Assembly: GCA_019426215.1 (NCBI GenBank)
Contig: CM033393.1
Span: forward strand, 23,872,591 to 23,936,590
DNA: 64,000 bases
Direction of reading: 5' to 3'
From: Buddleja alternifolia
Lineage: Eukaryota; Streptophyta; Magnoliopsida; Lamiales; Scrophulariaceae
Below the pieces are notes generated by a model, which ran no database searches, was not told the origin of the DNA, and saw only the letters and a program-made list of their open reading frames with translations. Below are positions 23,140-36,080 of this stretch, piece by piece; position 1 is the stretch's first letter, and each line of letters opens with the position of its first letter. Both the position numbers and the translations under genes were made by a program.

Positions 23140-26100
23140 GATATTTCCTTTATATGAAATAATGAATGGTGTTTTTTAGTCGGACATGAACACGAGCTAA
23201 ACTTGTTTGATTAAGGCCGTGGCTGGCCTTTTATGACATTTGATTGTTGATTTATGGGTGTTTATTGGATTAATTTTGTATTTAGCTATGTATTCAAGGT
23301 TTCAACTCAAGGCCTGCATTTACTTGATCACCAAAAGTTTGATGAAATGCTCGGCTTAGAAATAGAGAGATAATGACCTATGGAAGATAAATTTATTGAA
23401 TACCTAATAGTTAAACCGACTAGAGATAGACACGGTTAATTTGGTGGCTTTCCATATGTGGTGAACTCATGAACCTTTAATGCATCATTGTTAAATGAGC
23501 TTCATATGGAGATATAAAGAAATTCTTTAACCGATGGTGGAGTTGCTCTGCCAAAAGATTGGGTAGTGCATAAACTAGGCATTTCCGCCTTAGCTCAATC
23601 AATCAAATGATCCAGTAGAACGTCTATCTCATTCGAGTATCAAAATTGGTTGAACCTCGTGCCTTAATCGCTTGTACAAATCACATAATTGGTTGAACTT
23701 CGCCTTAGTTTATCTTCTTTGGTTTCGTTGATTTGTTTGATCAACCCTTTATTGTTATACCTAATTTAGAATCGAGTAATAATGCAGTCTTTATACTTTG
23801 ATTATAGTTGTGCATGTGGATATGATAAAGCCCTACTTAAACCATCCTCTCTACTTCTTGGGATACCCGACATTCTTGCTGGAATTTTGTCGTATCAAGT
23901 TTCTGACGCCGTTGATATATGTTAATATTAAACGAGTTTCCCCCGTTAATCGACTTGATTTTGATATTCTCTTGACATGAAAATATGAATCGTGTTTTGG
24001 CCTCGGACATGAATACGAGCTAAACTTGTTTGATTTTGGCCATGGGGTTGCCCCATTATGAGATTTGATTATTGCTTTGTGTGTGCTTATTGGATTAATA
24101 TTGTCTTTAGCTACGTTTCGTTGCTTGACCTCAATGCTTGCATTTGCTTGATTACCAAAAGTTTGATGAAATGCCCGACTTAGAATAAGGGAGATAAATG
24201 ACCTATGGAAGATTAAGTTAATGAATACTTAACAGTTAAACCGACTAGAGACAGACACGGTTAATTTTGGGGGCTTTCCATACATGGGGAACTCCTGAAC
24301 CTTTACTGCATCTTTGTTAATCGGGTTTCATGTGGAGATATGAAGAAATTCTTTAACCACTGGTAGAGTTGCTCTGCCAAAAGATTGGGTAGTGCATAAA
24401 CTACGAAGTTCCGACCTAGCTCAATCAATCAAATGATCCAGTAGAACCTCTTTCACAATCGAGTATCAAAATTGGTTTAACCTCGTGCCTTAATTGCTTC
24501 TACACATCACTTAATTGGTTGAACTTCGCCTCAGTTTATTTTCTTTGTTTTCGTTGGTTTGTTTGAGTGACCCTTTAACGTAATAACTAACTTAGAATTG
24601 AGTAATAATGCAGTCTTGATACTTTGATTTGGTGCATGTGGATACGACAAACCCGTACTTAACCGTCCACTCTACTTCTTATGAACCTTTAATACATCAT
24701 TGTTAAATGGGATTCATATGGAGATATAAAGAAATTCATTAACCGATGGTGGTGTTGCTCTGCCAAAAGATTGGGTAGTGCATAAACTAGGAAGTTCCGC
24801 CTTAGCTCAATCAATCAAATGATCCAGTAGAACCTCTATCACAATCGAGTATCAAAATCGGTTGAACCTCGTGCCTTAATCGCTTCTACACATCACTTAA
24901 TTGGTCGAACTTGCCATAGTTTATTTTCTTTGTTTTTGTTGATTTGTTTCTCGTAACAACTAACATAGAATTGAGTAATAATGTAATCTTGATACTTAGA
25001 TTTGGAGCATGTGGATACGATAAACCCTTACTTTAACCATCCACTCTACTTGTTGTGAGACTTGGCTCTCTTTCTAGGATTTTGTCATATCAAGTTTTTG
25101 GTGCTGTTGATATATGTTATTATCAAACGAGTTTCCCCCATTAATCTACTTGATTTTGATATTTTCCTAGATATGAAAATATGAATGGTGTTTTTTAGTC
25201 GGACATGAACACGAGCCAAACTTGTTTGATTAAGGCCATGGCTGGCCATTTAAAACATTTGATTGGTGATTTACAGGTGTTTATTGGATTAATTTTGCAT
25301 TTAGCAATGTATTCAAGGTTTCAACTCAACGCTTGCATTTGCTTGATCTCCAAAAGTTTGATGAAATGCTCGGCTTAGAAATAGAGAGATAATGACCTAT
25401 GGAAGATAAATTTATTGAATACCTAATAGTTAAACCGACTAGAGATAGACACGATTAATTTTGGTGGCTTTCCATATGTGGGGAACTCATGAACCTTTAA
25501 TGCATCATTGTTAAATAGGATTCATACGGAGATATAAAGAAACTCTTAAACCGATGGAAGAGTTGTTCTGCCAAAAGATTGGGTAGTGCATAAACTAGGA
25601 AGTTCCGCCCAAGCTCAATCAATCAAATGATCCAGTAGAACCTCTTTCACAATCGAGTATCAAAATTGGTTTAACCTCGTGCCTTAATTGCTTCTACACA
25701 TCACTTAATTGGTTGAACTTCGCCCCAGTTTATTTTCTTTGTTTTCGTTGGTTTGTTTGAGTAACCCTTTATCGTAATAACTAACTTAGAATTGAGTAAC
25801 AATGCAGTCATGATACTTAGATTTGGTGCATGTGGATATGACAAACCCGTACTTAACCATCCACTCTACTTCTTATGAACCTTTAATGCATCATTGTTAA
25901 ACGGGCTTCATATGGAGATATAAAGAAATTCTTTAACCGATGGTGGAGTTGCTCTGCCAAAATATTGGGTAGTGTATAAACTAGGAAGTTCCGCCTTAGC
26001 TCAATCAATCAAATGATCCAGTAGAACCTCTATCACAATCGAGTATCAAAATTGGTTGAACCTCGTGCCTTAATCAAATACTTGTTGTGATACTTGACTC

Positions 26101-29100
26101 TCTTGCTAGGATTTTGTCATATCAAGTTTTTGGTGTTGTTGACATATGTTAATATTAAACGAGTTTCCCCCATTAATCTACTTGATTTTGATATTCTCCT
26201 TGATATGAAAATATGAATGGTGTTTTTTAGTCGGACATGAACACGAGCTAAACTTGTTTGATTAAGGCCATGGCTGGCCATTTAAGACATTTGAATGGTG
26301 ATTTATAGGTGTTTATTGGATTAATTTTGTATTTAGCTTAGTATTCAAGGTTTCAACTCAATGCTTGCATTTGCTTGATCACCAAAAGTTAGATGAAGTA
26401 CCCGGCTTAGAAATAGAGAGATAGTGACCTATGGAAGATAAATTTATTGAATACCTAATAGTTATACCGACTAGAGATAGACACGGTTAATTTGGTGGCT
26501 TTCCATATGTGGTGAACTCATGAACCTTTAATGCATCATTGTTAAATGGGCCTCATATGGAGATATAAAGAAATTCTTGAACCGATGGTGGAGTTGCTCA
26601 GGCAAAAGATTGGGTAGTGCATAAACTAGGAAGTTCCGCCTTAGCTCAATCAATCAAATGATCCAGTAGAACCTCTATCACAATCGAGTATCAAAATTGG
26701 TTGAAGCTCGTGCCTTAATCGCTTCTACACATCACTTAATTGGTCGAACTTGCCATAGTTTATTTTCTTTGTTTTTGTTGATTTGTTTCTCGTAACAACT
26801 AACATAGAATTGAGTAATAATGTAATCTTGATACTTAGATTTGGAGCATGTGGATATGATAAACCCTTACTTTAACCATCCACTCTACTTGTTGTGATAC
26901 TTGGCTCTCTTGCTAGGATTTTGTCATATCAAGTTTTTTGTGCTGTTCATATATGTTAATATTAAACGAGTTTCCCCCATTAATCTACTTGATTTTGATA
27001 TTCTTATTGATATGAAAATATGAATGGTGTTTTTTAGTCGGACATGAACACGAGCTATACTTGTTTGATTAAGGCCATGGCTGGCCATTTAAGACATTTG
27101 ATTGGTGAGTTATAGGTTTATTGGATTAGTTTTGTATTTAGCAATGTATTCAAGGTTTCAACTCAACGCTTGCATTTGCTTGATCACCAAAAGTTAGATG
27201 AAATACCCGGCTTAGAAATAGAGAGATAATGACCTATGGAAGATAAATTTATTGAATACCTAATAGTTAAACCGACTAGAGATAGACACGGTTAATTTGG
27301 TGGCTTTCCATATGTGGTGAACTCGTGAACCTTTAATGCATCATTCTTAAATGGGCTTCATATGGAGATATAAAGAAATTCTTTAACCGATGGTGGAGTT
27401 GCTCTGCCAAAAGATTAGGTAGTGCATAAACTAGGAAGTTCCGCCCAAGCTCAATCAATCAAATGATCCAGTAGAACGTCTATCACATTCGAGTATCAAA
27501 ATTCGTTGAACCTCGTGCCTTAATCGCTTCTACACATCACTTAATTGGTTGAACTTCTCATAGTTTATTTTCTTTGTTTTCGTTGATTTGTTTCTCGTAA
27601 CAAGTAACATAGAATTGAGTAATAATACAGTCTCGATACTTAGATTTGGGGCATGTGGATACGACAAACCCGTACTTAACAATCCACTCTACTTCTTGTG
27701 ATACTTGGCTCTCTTACTAGGATTTTGTAATATCAAGTTTTTGGTGCTGTTGATATATGTGAATCATAAACGAGTTTCACCCATTAATCTACTTGATTTT
27801 GATATTCTCCTTGATATGAAAATATGAATTGTGTTTTTTAGTCGGACATGAACTCGAGCTAAACTTGTTTGATTAAGGCCATGGTTGGCCTTTTATGACA
27901 TTTGATTGTTTATTTTCTTTGTTTTTGTTCATTTGTTTCTTGTAACAACTAACATAGAATTGAGTAATAATGTAATCTTGATACTTAGATTTGGAGCATG
28001 TGGATACGATAAACCCTTACTTTAACCATCCACTCTGCTTGTTGTGATACTTGGCTCTCTTGCTAGGAATTTGTCATATCAAGTTTTTGGTGCTGTTCAT
28101 ATATGTTAATATTAAACGACTTTCCCCCATTAATCTACTTGATTTTGATATTCTCCTTGATATGAAAATATGAATGGTGTTTTTTAGTCGGCCATGAACA
28201 CGAGCTTAACTTGTTTGTTTAAGGCCATGGCTGGCCATTTAAGACATTTGATTGGTGATTTATAGGTGTTCATTGGATTAATTTTGTATTTAGCAATGTA
28301 TTCAAGGTTTCAACTCAACGCTTGCAATTTGCTTGATCACCAAAAGTTAGATGAAATACCGGGCTTAGAAATAGAGAGATAATGACCTATGGAAGATAAA
28401 TTTATTGAATACCTAATAGTTAAACCGACTAGAGATAGACATGGTTAATTTGGTGGCTTTCCATATGTGGTGAACTCATGAACCTTTAATGCATCATTGT
28501 TAAATGGGCTTCATATGGAGATATAAAGAAATTCTTTATCCGATGGTGGAGTTGCTCTGCCAAAAGATTGGGTAGTGCATAAACTAGGAAGTTCCGCCTT
28601 AGCTCAATCAATCAAATGATCCAGTAGAACGTCTATCACATTCGAGTATCAAAATTGGTTGAACCTCGTGCCTAAATCGCTTGTACAGATCACTTAATTG
28701 GTTGAACTTCGCCTTAGTTTATCTTCTTTGGTTTCGTTGATTTGTTTGATCAACCCTTTATCGTTATACCTATTTTAGAATCGAGTAATAATGCAATCTT
28801 TATACTTTGATTATAGTTGTGCATGTGGATATGATAAACCCGTACTTAAACCATCCTCTCTACTTCTTGGGATACCTGACTCTCTTGCTAGAATTTTGTC
28901 GTATCAAGTTTCTGGCGCCGTTGATATATGTTAATATTGAACGAGTTTCCCCCGTTAATCGACTTGATTTTGATATTATCTTGACATGAAAATATGAATC
29001 GAGTTTTGGACTTGGACATGAACACGAGCTAAACTTGTTTGATTATGGCCATGGGGTTGGCCCATTATGCATTTGATTATTGCTCTGTGTGTGCTTATTG

Positions 29101-32100
29101 GATTAATATTGTCTTTAGCTATGTTTCGTTGCTTGACTTCAATGCTTGCATTTGCTTGATTACCAAAAGTTTGATGAAATGCCCTACTTAGAATAAGAGA
29201 GATAAATGACCTATGGAAGATTAAGTTAATGAATACCTAATAGTTAAACCGACTAGAGACAGACACGGTTAATTTTGGGGGCTTTCCATACATGGGGAAC
29301 TCCTGAACCTTTAATGCATCTTTGTTAAATGGGTTTCATGTGGAGATATAAAGAAATTCTTTAACCACTGGTAGAGTTGCTCTGCCAAAAGATTGGGTAG
29401 TGCATAAACTATGAAGTTCCGACCTAGCTCAATCAATCAAATGATCCAGTAGAACCTCTTTCACAATCGAGTATCAAAATTGGCTTAACCTCGTGCCTTA
29501 ATTGCTTCTACACGTCACTTAATTGGTTGAACTTCGCCTCAGTTTATTTTCTTTGTTTTCGTTGGTTTGTTTGATCAACCCTTTATCGTAATAACTAACT
29601 TAGAATTGAGTAATAATGCAGTCTTGATACTTAGATTTGGTGCATGTGGATACGACAAACCCGTACTTAACCATCCACTCTACTTCTTGTGATACTTGGC
29701 TCTCTTGCTAGGATTTTGTTATATCAAGTTTTTGGTGCTGTTGATATATGTTAATATTAAACGAGTTTCCCCCATTAATCTACTTGATTTTGATATTCTC
29801 CTTGATATGAAAATATAAATGGTGTTTTTTAGTCGGACATGAACACGAGCTAAACTTGTTTGATTAAGGCCATGGTTGTCCATTTAAGACATTTGATTGG
29901 TGACTTATAGGTGTTTATTGGATTAATTTTGTATTTAGCAATGTATTCAAGGTTTCAACTCAACGCTTGCATTTGCTTGATCACCAAAAGTTAGATGAAA
30001 TATCCGGCTTAGAAATAGAGAGATAATGACCTATGGAAGATAAATTTATTGAATACCTAATAGTTAAACCTACTAGAGATAGACACGGTTAATTTGGTGG
30101 CTTTCCATTTGTGGTGAACTATTGAACCTTTAATGTATCATTGTTAAATGGGCTTCATATGGAGATATAAAGAAATTCTTTAACCGATGGTGGAGTTGCT
30201 CTGCCAAAAGATTGGGTAGTGCATAAACTAGGAAGTTCCGCCTTAGCTCAATCAATCAAATGATCCAGTAGAACCTCTATCACAATCGAGTATCAAAATT
30301 AGTTGAACCTCGTTCCTTAATCGCTTCTACACATCACTTAATTGGTCGAACTTGCCATAGTTTATTTTCTTTGTTTTTGTTGATTTGTTTCTCGTAACAA
30401 CTAACATAGAATTGAGTAATAATGCAGTCTTGATACTTAGATTTGGTGCATGTGGATACGACAAACCCGTACTTAACCATCCACTCAACTTCTTATGAAC
30501 CTTTAATGCATCATTGTTAAACGGGCTTCATATGGAGATATAAAGAAATTCTTTAACCGATGGCGGAGTTGCTCTGCCAAAAGAGTGGGTAGTGCATAAA
30601 CTAGGAAGTTCCGCCTTAGCTCAATCAATCAAATGATCCAGTAGAACCTCTCTCACAATCGAGTATCAAAATTGGTTGAACCTAGTGCCTTAATCGCTTC
30701 TACACATCACTTAATTGGTCGAACTTGCCATAGTTTATTTTCTTTGTTTTTGTTGATTTGTTTCTCGTAACAACTAACATAGAATTGAGTAATAACGTAA
30801 TCTTGATACTTAGATTTGGAGCATGTGGATACGATAAACCCTTACTTTAACCATCCACTCTACTTGTTGTGATACTTGGCTCTCTTGCTATGATTTTGTC
30901 ATATCAAGTTTTTGGTGTTGTTCATATATGTTAATATTAAACGAGTTTCCCCCATTAATCTACTTGATTTTGATATTCTCCATGATAAGAAAATATGAAT
31001 GGTGTTTTTTAGTCGGACATGAACACAAGCTAAACTTGTTCAATTAAGGCCATGGCTGGCCATTTGAGACATTTGATTGGTGATTTATAGGTGTTTATTG
31101 GATTAATTTGGTATTTAGCAATGTATTCAAGGTTTCAACTCAACGCTTGCATTTGCTTGATCACCAAAAGTTAGATGAAATGTCCGGCTTTGAAATAGAG
31201 AGATAATGACCTACGGAAGATAAATTTATTGAATCCCTAATTTATCGTAATAAATAACTTAGAATTGAGTAATAATGCAGTCTTGATACTTAGATTTGGT
31301 GCATGTGGATACGACAAACCCGTACTTAACCATCCACTCTACTTCTTGTGATACTTGGCTCTCTTGCTAGGATTTTGTCATATCAAGTTTTTGGTGCTGT
31401 TGATATATGTTAATATTAAACGAGTTTCCCCCATTAATCTACTTGATTTTGATATTCTCCTTGATATGAAAATATGAATGGTGTTTTTTAGTCGGACATG
31501 AACACGAGCTAAACTTGTTTGATTAAGGCCATGGCTGGCCATTTAAGACATTTGATTGGTGATTTACAGGTGTTTATTGGATTAATTTTGTATTTAGCAA
31601 TGTATTCAAGGTTTCAACTCAACGCTTGCATTTGCTTGATCACCAAAAGTTAGATGAAATGCCCGGCTTAGAAATAGAGAGATAATGACCTATGGAAGAT
31701 AAATTTATTGAATACCTAATAGTTAAACCGACTAGAGATAGACACGGTTAATTTGGTGGCTTTCCATATGTGGTGAACTCATGAACCTTTAATGCATCAT
31801 TGTTAAATGGGCTTCATATGGAGATATAAAGAAATTCTTTAACCGATGGTGGAGTTGCTCTGCCAAAAGATTGGGTAGTGCATAAACTAGGAAGTTCCGC
31901 CTTAGCTCAATCAATCAAATGATCCAGTAGAACGTCTATCACATTCGAGTATCAAAATTAGTTGAACCTCGTGCCTTAATCGCTTGTACAGATCACTTAA
32001 TTGGTTGAACCTCGTGCCTTAATCGCTTCTACACATAATTGGTTGAACTTGCCATAGTTTATTTTCTTTGTTTTTGTTGATTTGTTTCTCGAAACAACTA

Positions 32101-33310
32101 ACATAGAATTGAGTAATAATGCAGTCTTGATACTTAGATTTGTAGCATGTGGATACGATAAACCCTTACTTTAACCATCCACTCTACTTCTTGTGATACT
32201 TGGCTCTCTTGCTAGGATTTTGTCACATCAAGTTTTTGGTGTTGTTCATATATGTTAATATTAAACGAGTTTCCCCCATTAATCTACTTGATTTTGATAT
32301 TTTCCTTGATATGAAAATATGAATGGTGTTTTTTAGTCGGACATGAACACGAGCTAAACTTGTTTGATTAAGGCCATGGCTGGCCATTTCAGACATTCGA
32401 TTGGTGATTTATAGGTGTTTATTGGATTAATTTTGTATTTAGCAATGTATTCATGGTTAATTTATGGAAGATAATGACCTATGGAAGATAAATTTATTGA
32501 ATACCTAATAGTTAAACCGACTAAAAATAGACACGGTTAATTTAGTGGCTTTTCATATGTGGTGAACTCTTGAACCTTTAATGCATCTTTGTTAAATGGC
32601 TTTCATATGGAGATATAAAGAAATTCTTTAACCGATGGTGGAGTTGCTCTGCCAAAAGATTGGGTAGTGCATTAACTAGAAAGTTTCGCCTTAGCTCAAT
32701 CAATCAAATGATCCAGTAGAACGTCTATCACAGTCGAGTATCACAATTGGTTGAACCTCATGCCTGAATCGCTTCTACACATCACTTAATTGGTTGAACT
32801 TCGCCTTAGTTTATCTTCTTTGGTTTCGTTGATTTGTTTGATCAACCCTTTATCGATATATCTAATTTAGAATCGAGTAATAATGCAGTCTTTATACTTA
32901 GATTATGGTTGTGCATGTGGATATGATAAACCCGTACTTAAACCTTCCTCTCTACTTCTTGGGATACCTGGCTCTCTTGCTAGAATTTTGCCGTATCAAG
33001 TTTCTGGCGCTGTTGATATATGTTAATATCAAACGAGTTTCCCCCGTTAATCGACTTGATTTTGATATTCTCTTGACATGAAAATATGAATTGAGTTTTG
33101 GAGTCGGAAATGAACACGAGCTAAACTTGTTTGATTATGGCCATGGGTTGGCCCATTATGACATTTGATTGTTGCTTTGTGTGTGCTTATTGGATTAATA
33201 TTGTCTTTAGCTGTGTTTCATTGTTTGACCTCAATGCTTGCATTTGCTTGATTACCAAAAGTTTGATGAAATGCCCGACTTAGAATAAGAGAGATAATGA
33301 CCTATGGAAG
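23140..33310 (+). repeat. Satellite DNA array, monomer about 0.8 kb, with two monomer types and higher-order structure
   Basis: The anchor 'gaatggtgttttttagtcgg' and its variants recur near 23164, 23987, 25184, 26214, 27023, 27826, 28172, 28994, 29817, 30996, 31477, 32325 and 33087. The basic spacing is about 803-848 bp, with shorter and longer intervals caused by partial units. Type B units (23987, 28994, 33087) have 'gttttgg' at the anchor and 'ttatagttgtgcatg' upstream; the others are type A. The interval between the first two type B units is about 5.0 kb and the next about 4.1 kb. No conserved ORF is present. The array begins where SIRE A ends and stops at the Tekay LTR. Confidence 0.9.
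28906..28922 (+). other. Relic primer-binding motif (tRNA-Asp type) inside a satellite monomer
   Basis: tatcaagtttcTGGCGCCGTTG contains the first 11 bases of the PBS used by Athila/Tat Gypsy elements (complement of tRNA-Asp ending CAACGGCGCCA), preceded by a typical LTR end atca. The other type B units have tgacgccgttg (near 23914) and tggcgctgttg (near 33006); type A units have tggtgctgttg. Confidence 0.5.
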
Positions 33311-35946
33311 TGTAACACCTAATATTCTCGACTCCTAATTTCGTAGAAGTGAAGGTAAACATTACAATCACCGCTAATTAGATTTCGTAAATTATTTGAT
33401 TGTAGTGATTCGCGTTCGACTAAAAATATTTTTCTACTTGCTTATATAACTATTATTGAATCTATAGGTGAAATAGGTTAGTAGTATTTACACCTCATGG
33501 TGGAATAGTTGATGCATTATATCATCTAAGGTGTGTATATATATATCTATGTATATTCATCTTCATCAATTGATTACTAATAGTTAAATGGGATCATGCC
33601 TAACTTCATATATATATATATATACATAGGCACAAACACATGCACACATATATACACGTACCATTCATGCTCTAATAGAGAAAGTAAGATTAGGAGGTGG
33701 CAAATTTAGATAATTACATCTCATCTTGCCTAAAAAAATGTGGCTCATGGAGGATTAATCTCCATTTCTTTTTTTTTCCTACCTTTTGACCAAGACCTCC
33801 TTATATACTACAATTCAGCCTTTCAAAACTTCATTCATCACCACACCTGAAGAAACTCTGAAAAATTAGCACCTATCTCATCTCAAATACATGAAAAGCT
33901 GAAGGAGAAGAAAAAAAAATCCAGTAGGGGAAAGGATCATCCTTTCTTCTTTCTCTTAAGGTATATGGTAGTTAATCATTGCTTTTGCATGAACATGTTG
34001 TAGACTAAATGTAGTTCAAGCTGTATATGACCTGGAATTGAGAGTATCATATCATATATATGTATTTTAGTTAACTTCAATGGCATGATGTTCAGCTGTG
34101 TTTGGAACTTTCAGTTTCTGAAGTTACGTTTAAAGTTGTAATGAGGTGCCTAAACTTGTGAGTTTGATGATGATAAATTTTCTGGAATAACTTGATTATG
34201 TGCTAAACATCTACGAAAAATTTGGTAAGTATTAGAGTTTTGTGGAAGTTTCTAAAAATCGTTGAAGAAAATCGCCAGTCTGTTCGGCGGAAGTGAAAAT
34301 TGTTACTGGTTTGAAGATATTTCGTGTACTTGGAAATTTTGGTTTACTCTAAAACTTTTACAGTAGATTTATAAATGTGTTATAGAGAAGTCACATAAAT
34401 GTCGGAATTTTTCAGTGAACAGGGGATTTTACAAAAAATATTTGAATATAAGGTGTCTGTTCTGAAACAAATCTGCCGGGACAGTCCCGTTTCATTGATC
34501 GAATCCCCAATTTGATAAGGAAATTAAATCTGGAAAAATTATGTAGACTTTTTCAGCATCCTTTCTGATATCCTGAAAAATTGGAGAAAGAAATTCCAAT
34601 CCGAGAATGTGTTACAAAATTGTTGAAATATATCGCGCATGTAAGGGGGTTTGTTTGAACTTAATTGCCTAGATGTTTGGATAGTAGGATATAACTTGTT
34701 GTATGTGATTAGCTTAAAGTGTATTGTTTTATGAAAATGATGGTATTTTGAATCACAGGATACTTTCGTGATTCCGAGGCCGAGGCAACGACGCCGGTTT
34801 ATTATTGTGAGGGTTTCTCTTATTCTTTCAACTTGAACTTGCTTACCATTTTTCGTTCCCTTTATCTAATAAGTCATAGCCAAGTGTGACCTCATAAAGT
34901 TTCATTGATCAGACTCTTATTCTCATCTTAGGTAAGTGTCCAACCGTGTCCCAATTTGTAGTCTATCGTTCTTGTTTCCGCTCGCTCTCGATCGAATACA
35001 AATCAGTGTACGTATTCTAGTAGGAAACTCGTTGAAACGATTATTCTTCTTGGCTCTATTCCGTCGGCTAAGGGAACTAAGTGCTATACGGGACAAAGTG
35101 CCACGTGACGGCGGGGGGCCACCGCTTGAACCTGTAGGAACCACCTCTAGAATCCCGAAGTCTGGCATCCATCCGCGATGTGTCATTTTCTTGATATACA
35201 GCTTTGACTCGAAAAAGTAGAGTGAAGGGAGCTAAGTGCTATACGGGACAAAGTGCCACGCGACGGTGGGGGCCACCTCTTGAACCCGTAGGAGCCACCA
35301 CCAGAATCCCGACATCTGGAACACTTCATAGAACATAAAGGTGTGAAGCCTCCTGCTGGTATGGGACAGTGGAAGGTGGATCAGGATCACATGATATGAT
35401 TACAAAAGTACATGGGTTATGTCCTCTGATTCATACGTAACATACTCGATTAATTTACCTTGTGATATGTTATTCTATTCTTTTGCTTGCCATCGTATAT
35501 GTCCATGTCGTTAATGATTTTCGCTGCAGATTCTATCTCTCATGATAAGGTAAAGCAAGCCATTAGCCCACCTCACTGGGTCATTCGGACTCACCCTTTT
35601 TCTTTTCTCTTTCTAACTTTTCAGAAGAGCACGACATAGCAGGACCAGAGGGGGAAAATCTAGGCTAAGAAAGTTTTGAGGGTTCCCTAAAGTTTGAGAG
35701 TCAGATGTAGTTGTGTTGAATACCTTGTTCATATAATTATCTATTTTTGCTAGCTTGGGGTTTTGAATTTCATCTAAACTCTTATATGTAAATATGATGT
35801 TATGTGGTTATGTATATATGTGGGTATCTTGAAATTTTGTATAGTTCACGCTTAGCGTTAGCTCATGAAGGGATCGTCTCTCAGATTGAGCTAGCGTTGC
35901 GTTGTGGCGGGCTTCGGCTGCCATCCCCTGGCCGGAGGTTGCCACA
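33311..35946 (+). repeat. 5' LTR of the Tekay element
   Basis: Starts TGTAACACC and ends ggttgccaca; 2636 bp. It contains a TATA-like box near 33801, several strong splice-site-like motifs, and an internal imperfect duplication with a period of about 154 bp (35071 and 35225, 'ctaagtgctatacgggacaa'). A 94-codon ORF over 34936-35220 has an equally long antisense ORF and is not conserved in length in the 3' LTR, so I do not call it coding. Confidence 0.92.
33801..33810 (+). promoter_or_regulatory. TATA-like box in the Tekay LTR
   Basis: ttatatacta after a pyrimidine-rich stretch; the same motif is in the 3' LTR near 42275. It is the likely core promoter. Confidence 0.45.
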
Positions 35947-35951
35947 GTTGG

Positions 35952-35964
35952 TGGTATCAGAGCC
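35952..35964 (+). other. Primer-binding site of the Tekay element
   Basis: tggtatcagagcc, the standard tRNA-iMet PBS, five bases after the LTR end. Confidence 0.9.
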
Positions 35965-36080
35965 TGGGTTGCCACATCTAGTTGCGTTAATGCGAAGGGA
36001 GAATTTAGGGCTTTAGGAAGGCATCTTATGTGTTTATGTGGTTGTGATATATTAACTAATGTGATAGTTTTTCTTCCCAG

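Noticed and set aside
23798..23980. 60-codon ORF repeated at 28807-28989
   Set aside because: It is conserved only as part of the satellite higher-order repeat and not open in the other units.
34923..35220. Sense and antisense ORFs of 94 and 87 codons in the Tekay LTR
   Set aside because: Lengths and ends differ in the other LTR (43395-43643) because of single-base changes; non-coding LTR sequence is the simpler reading.
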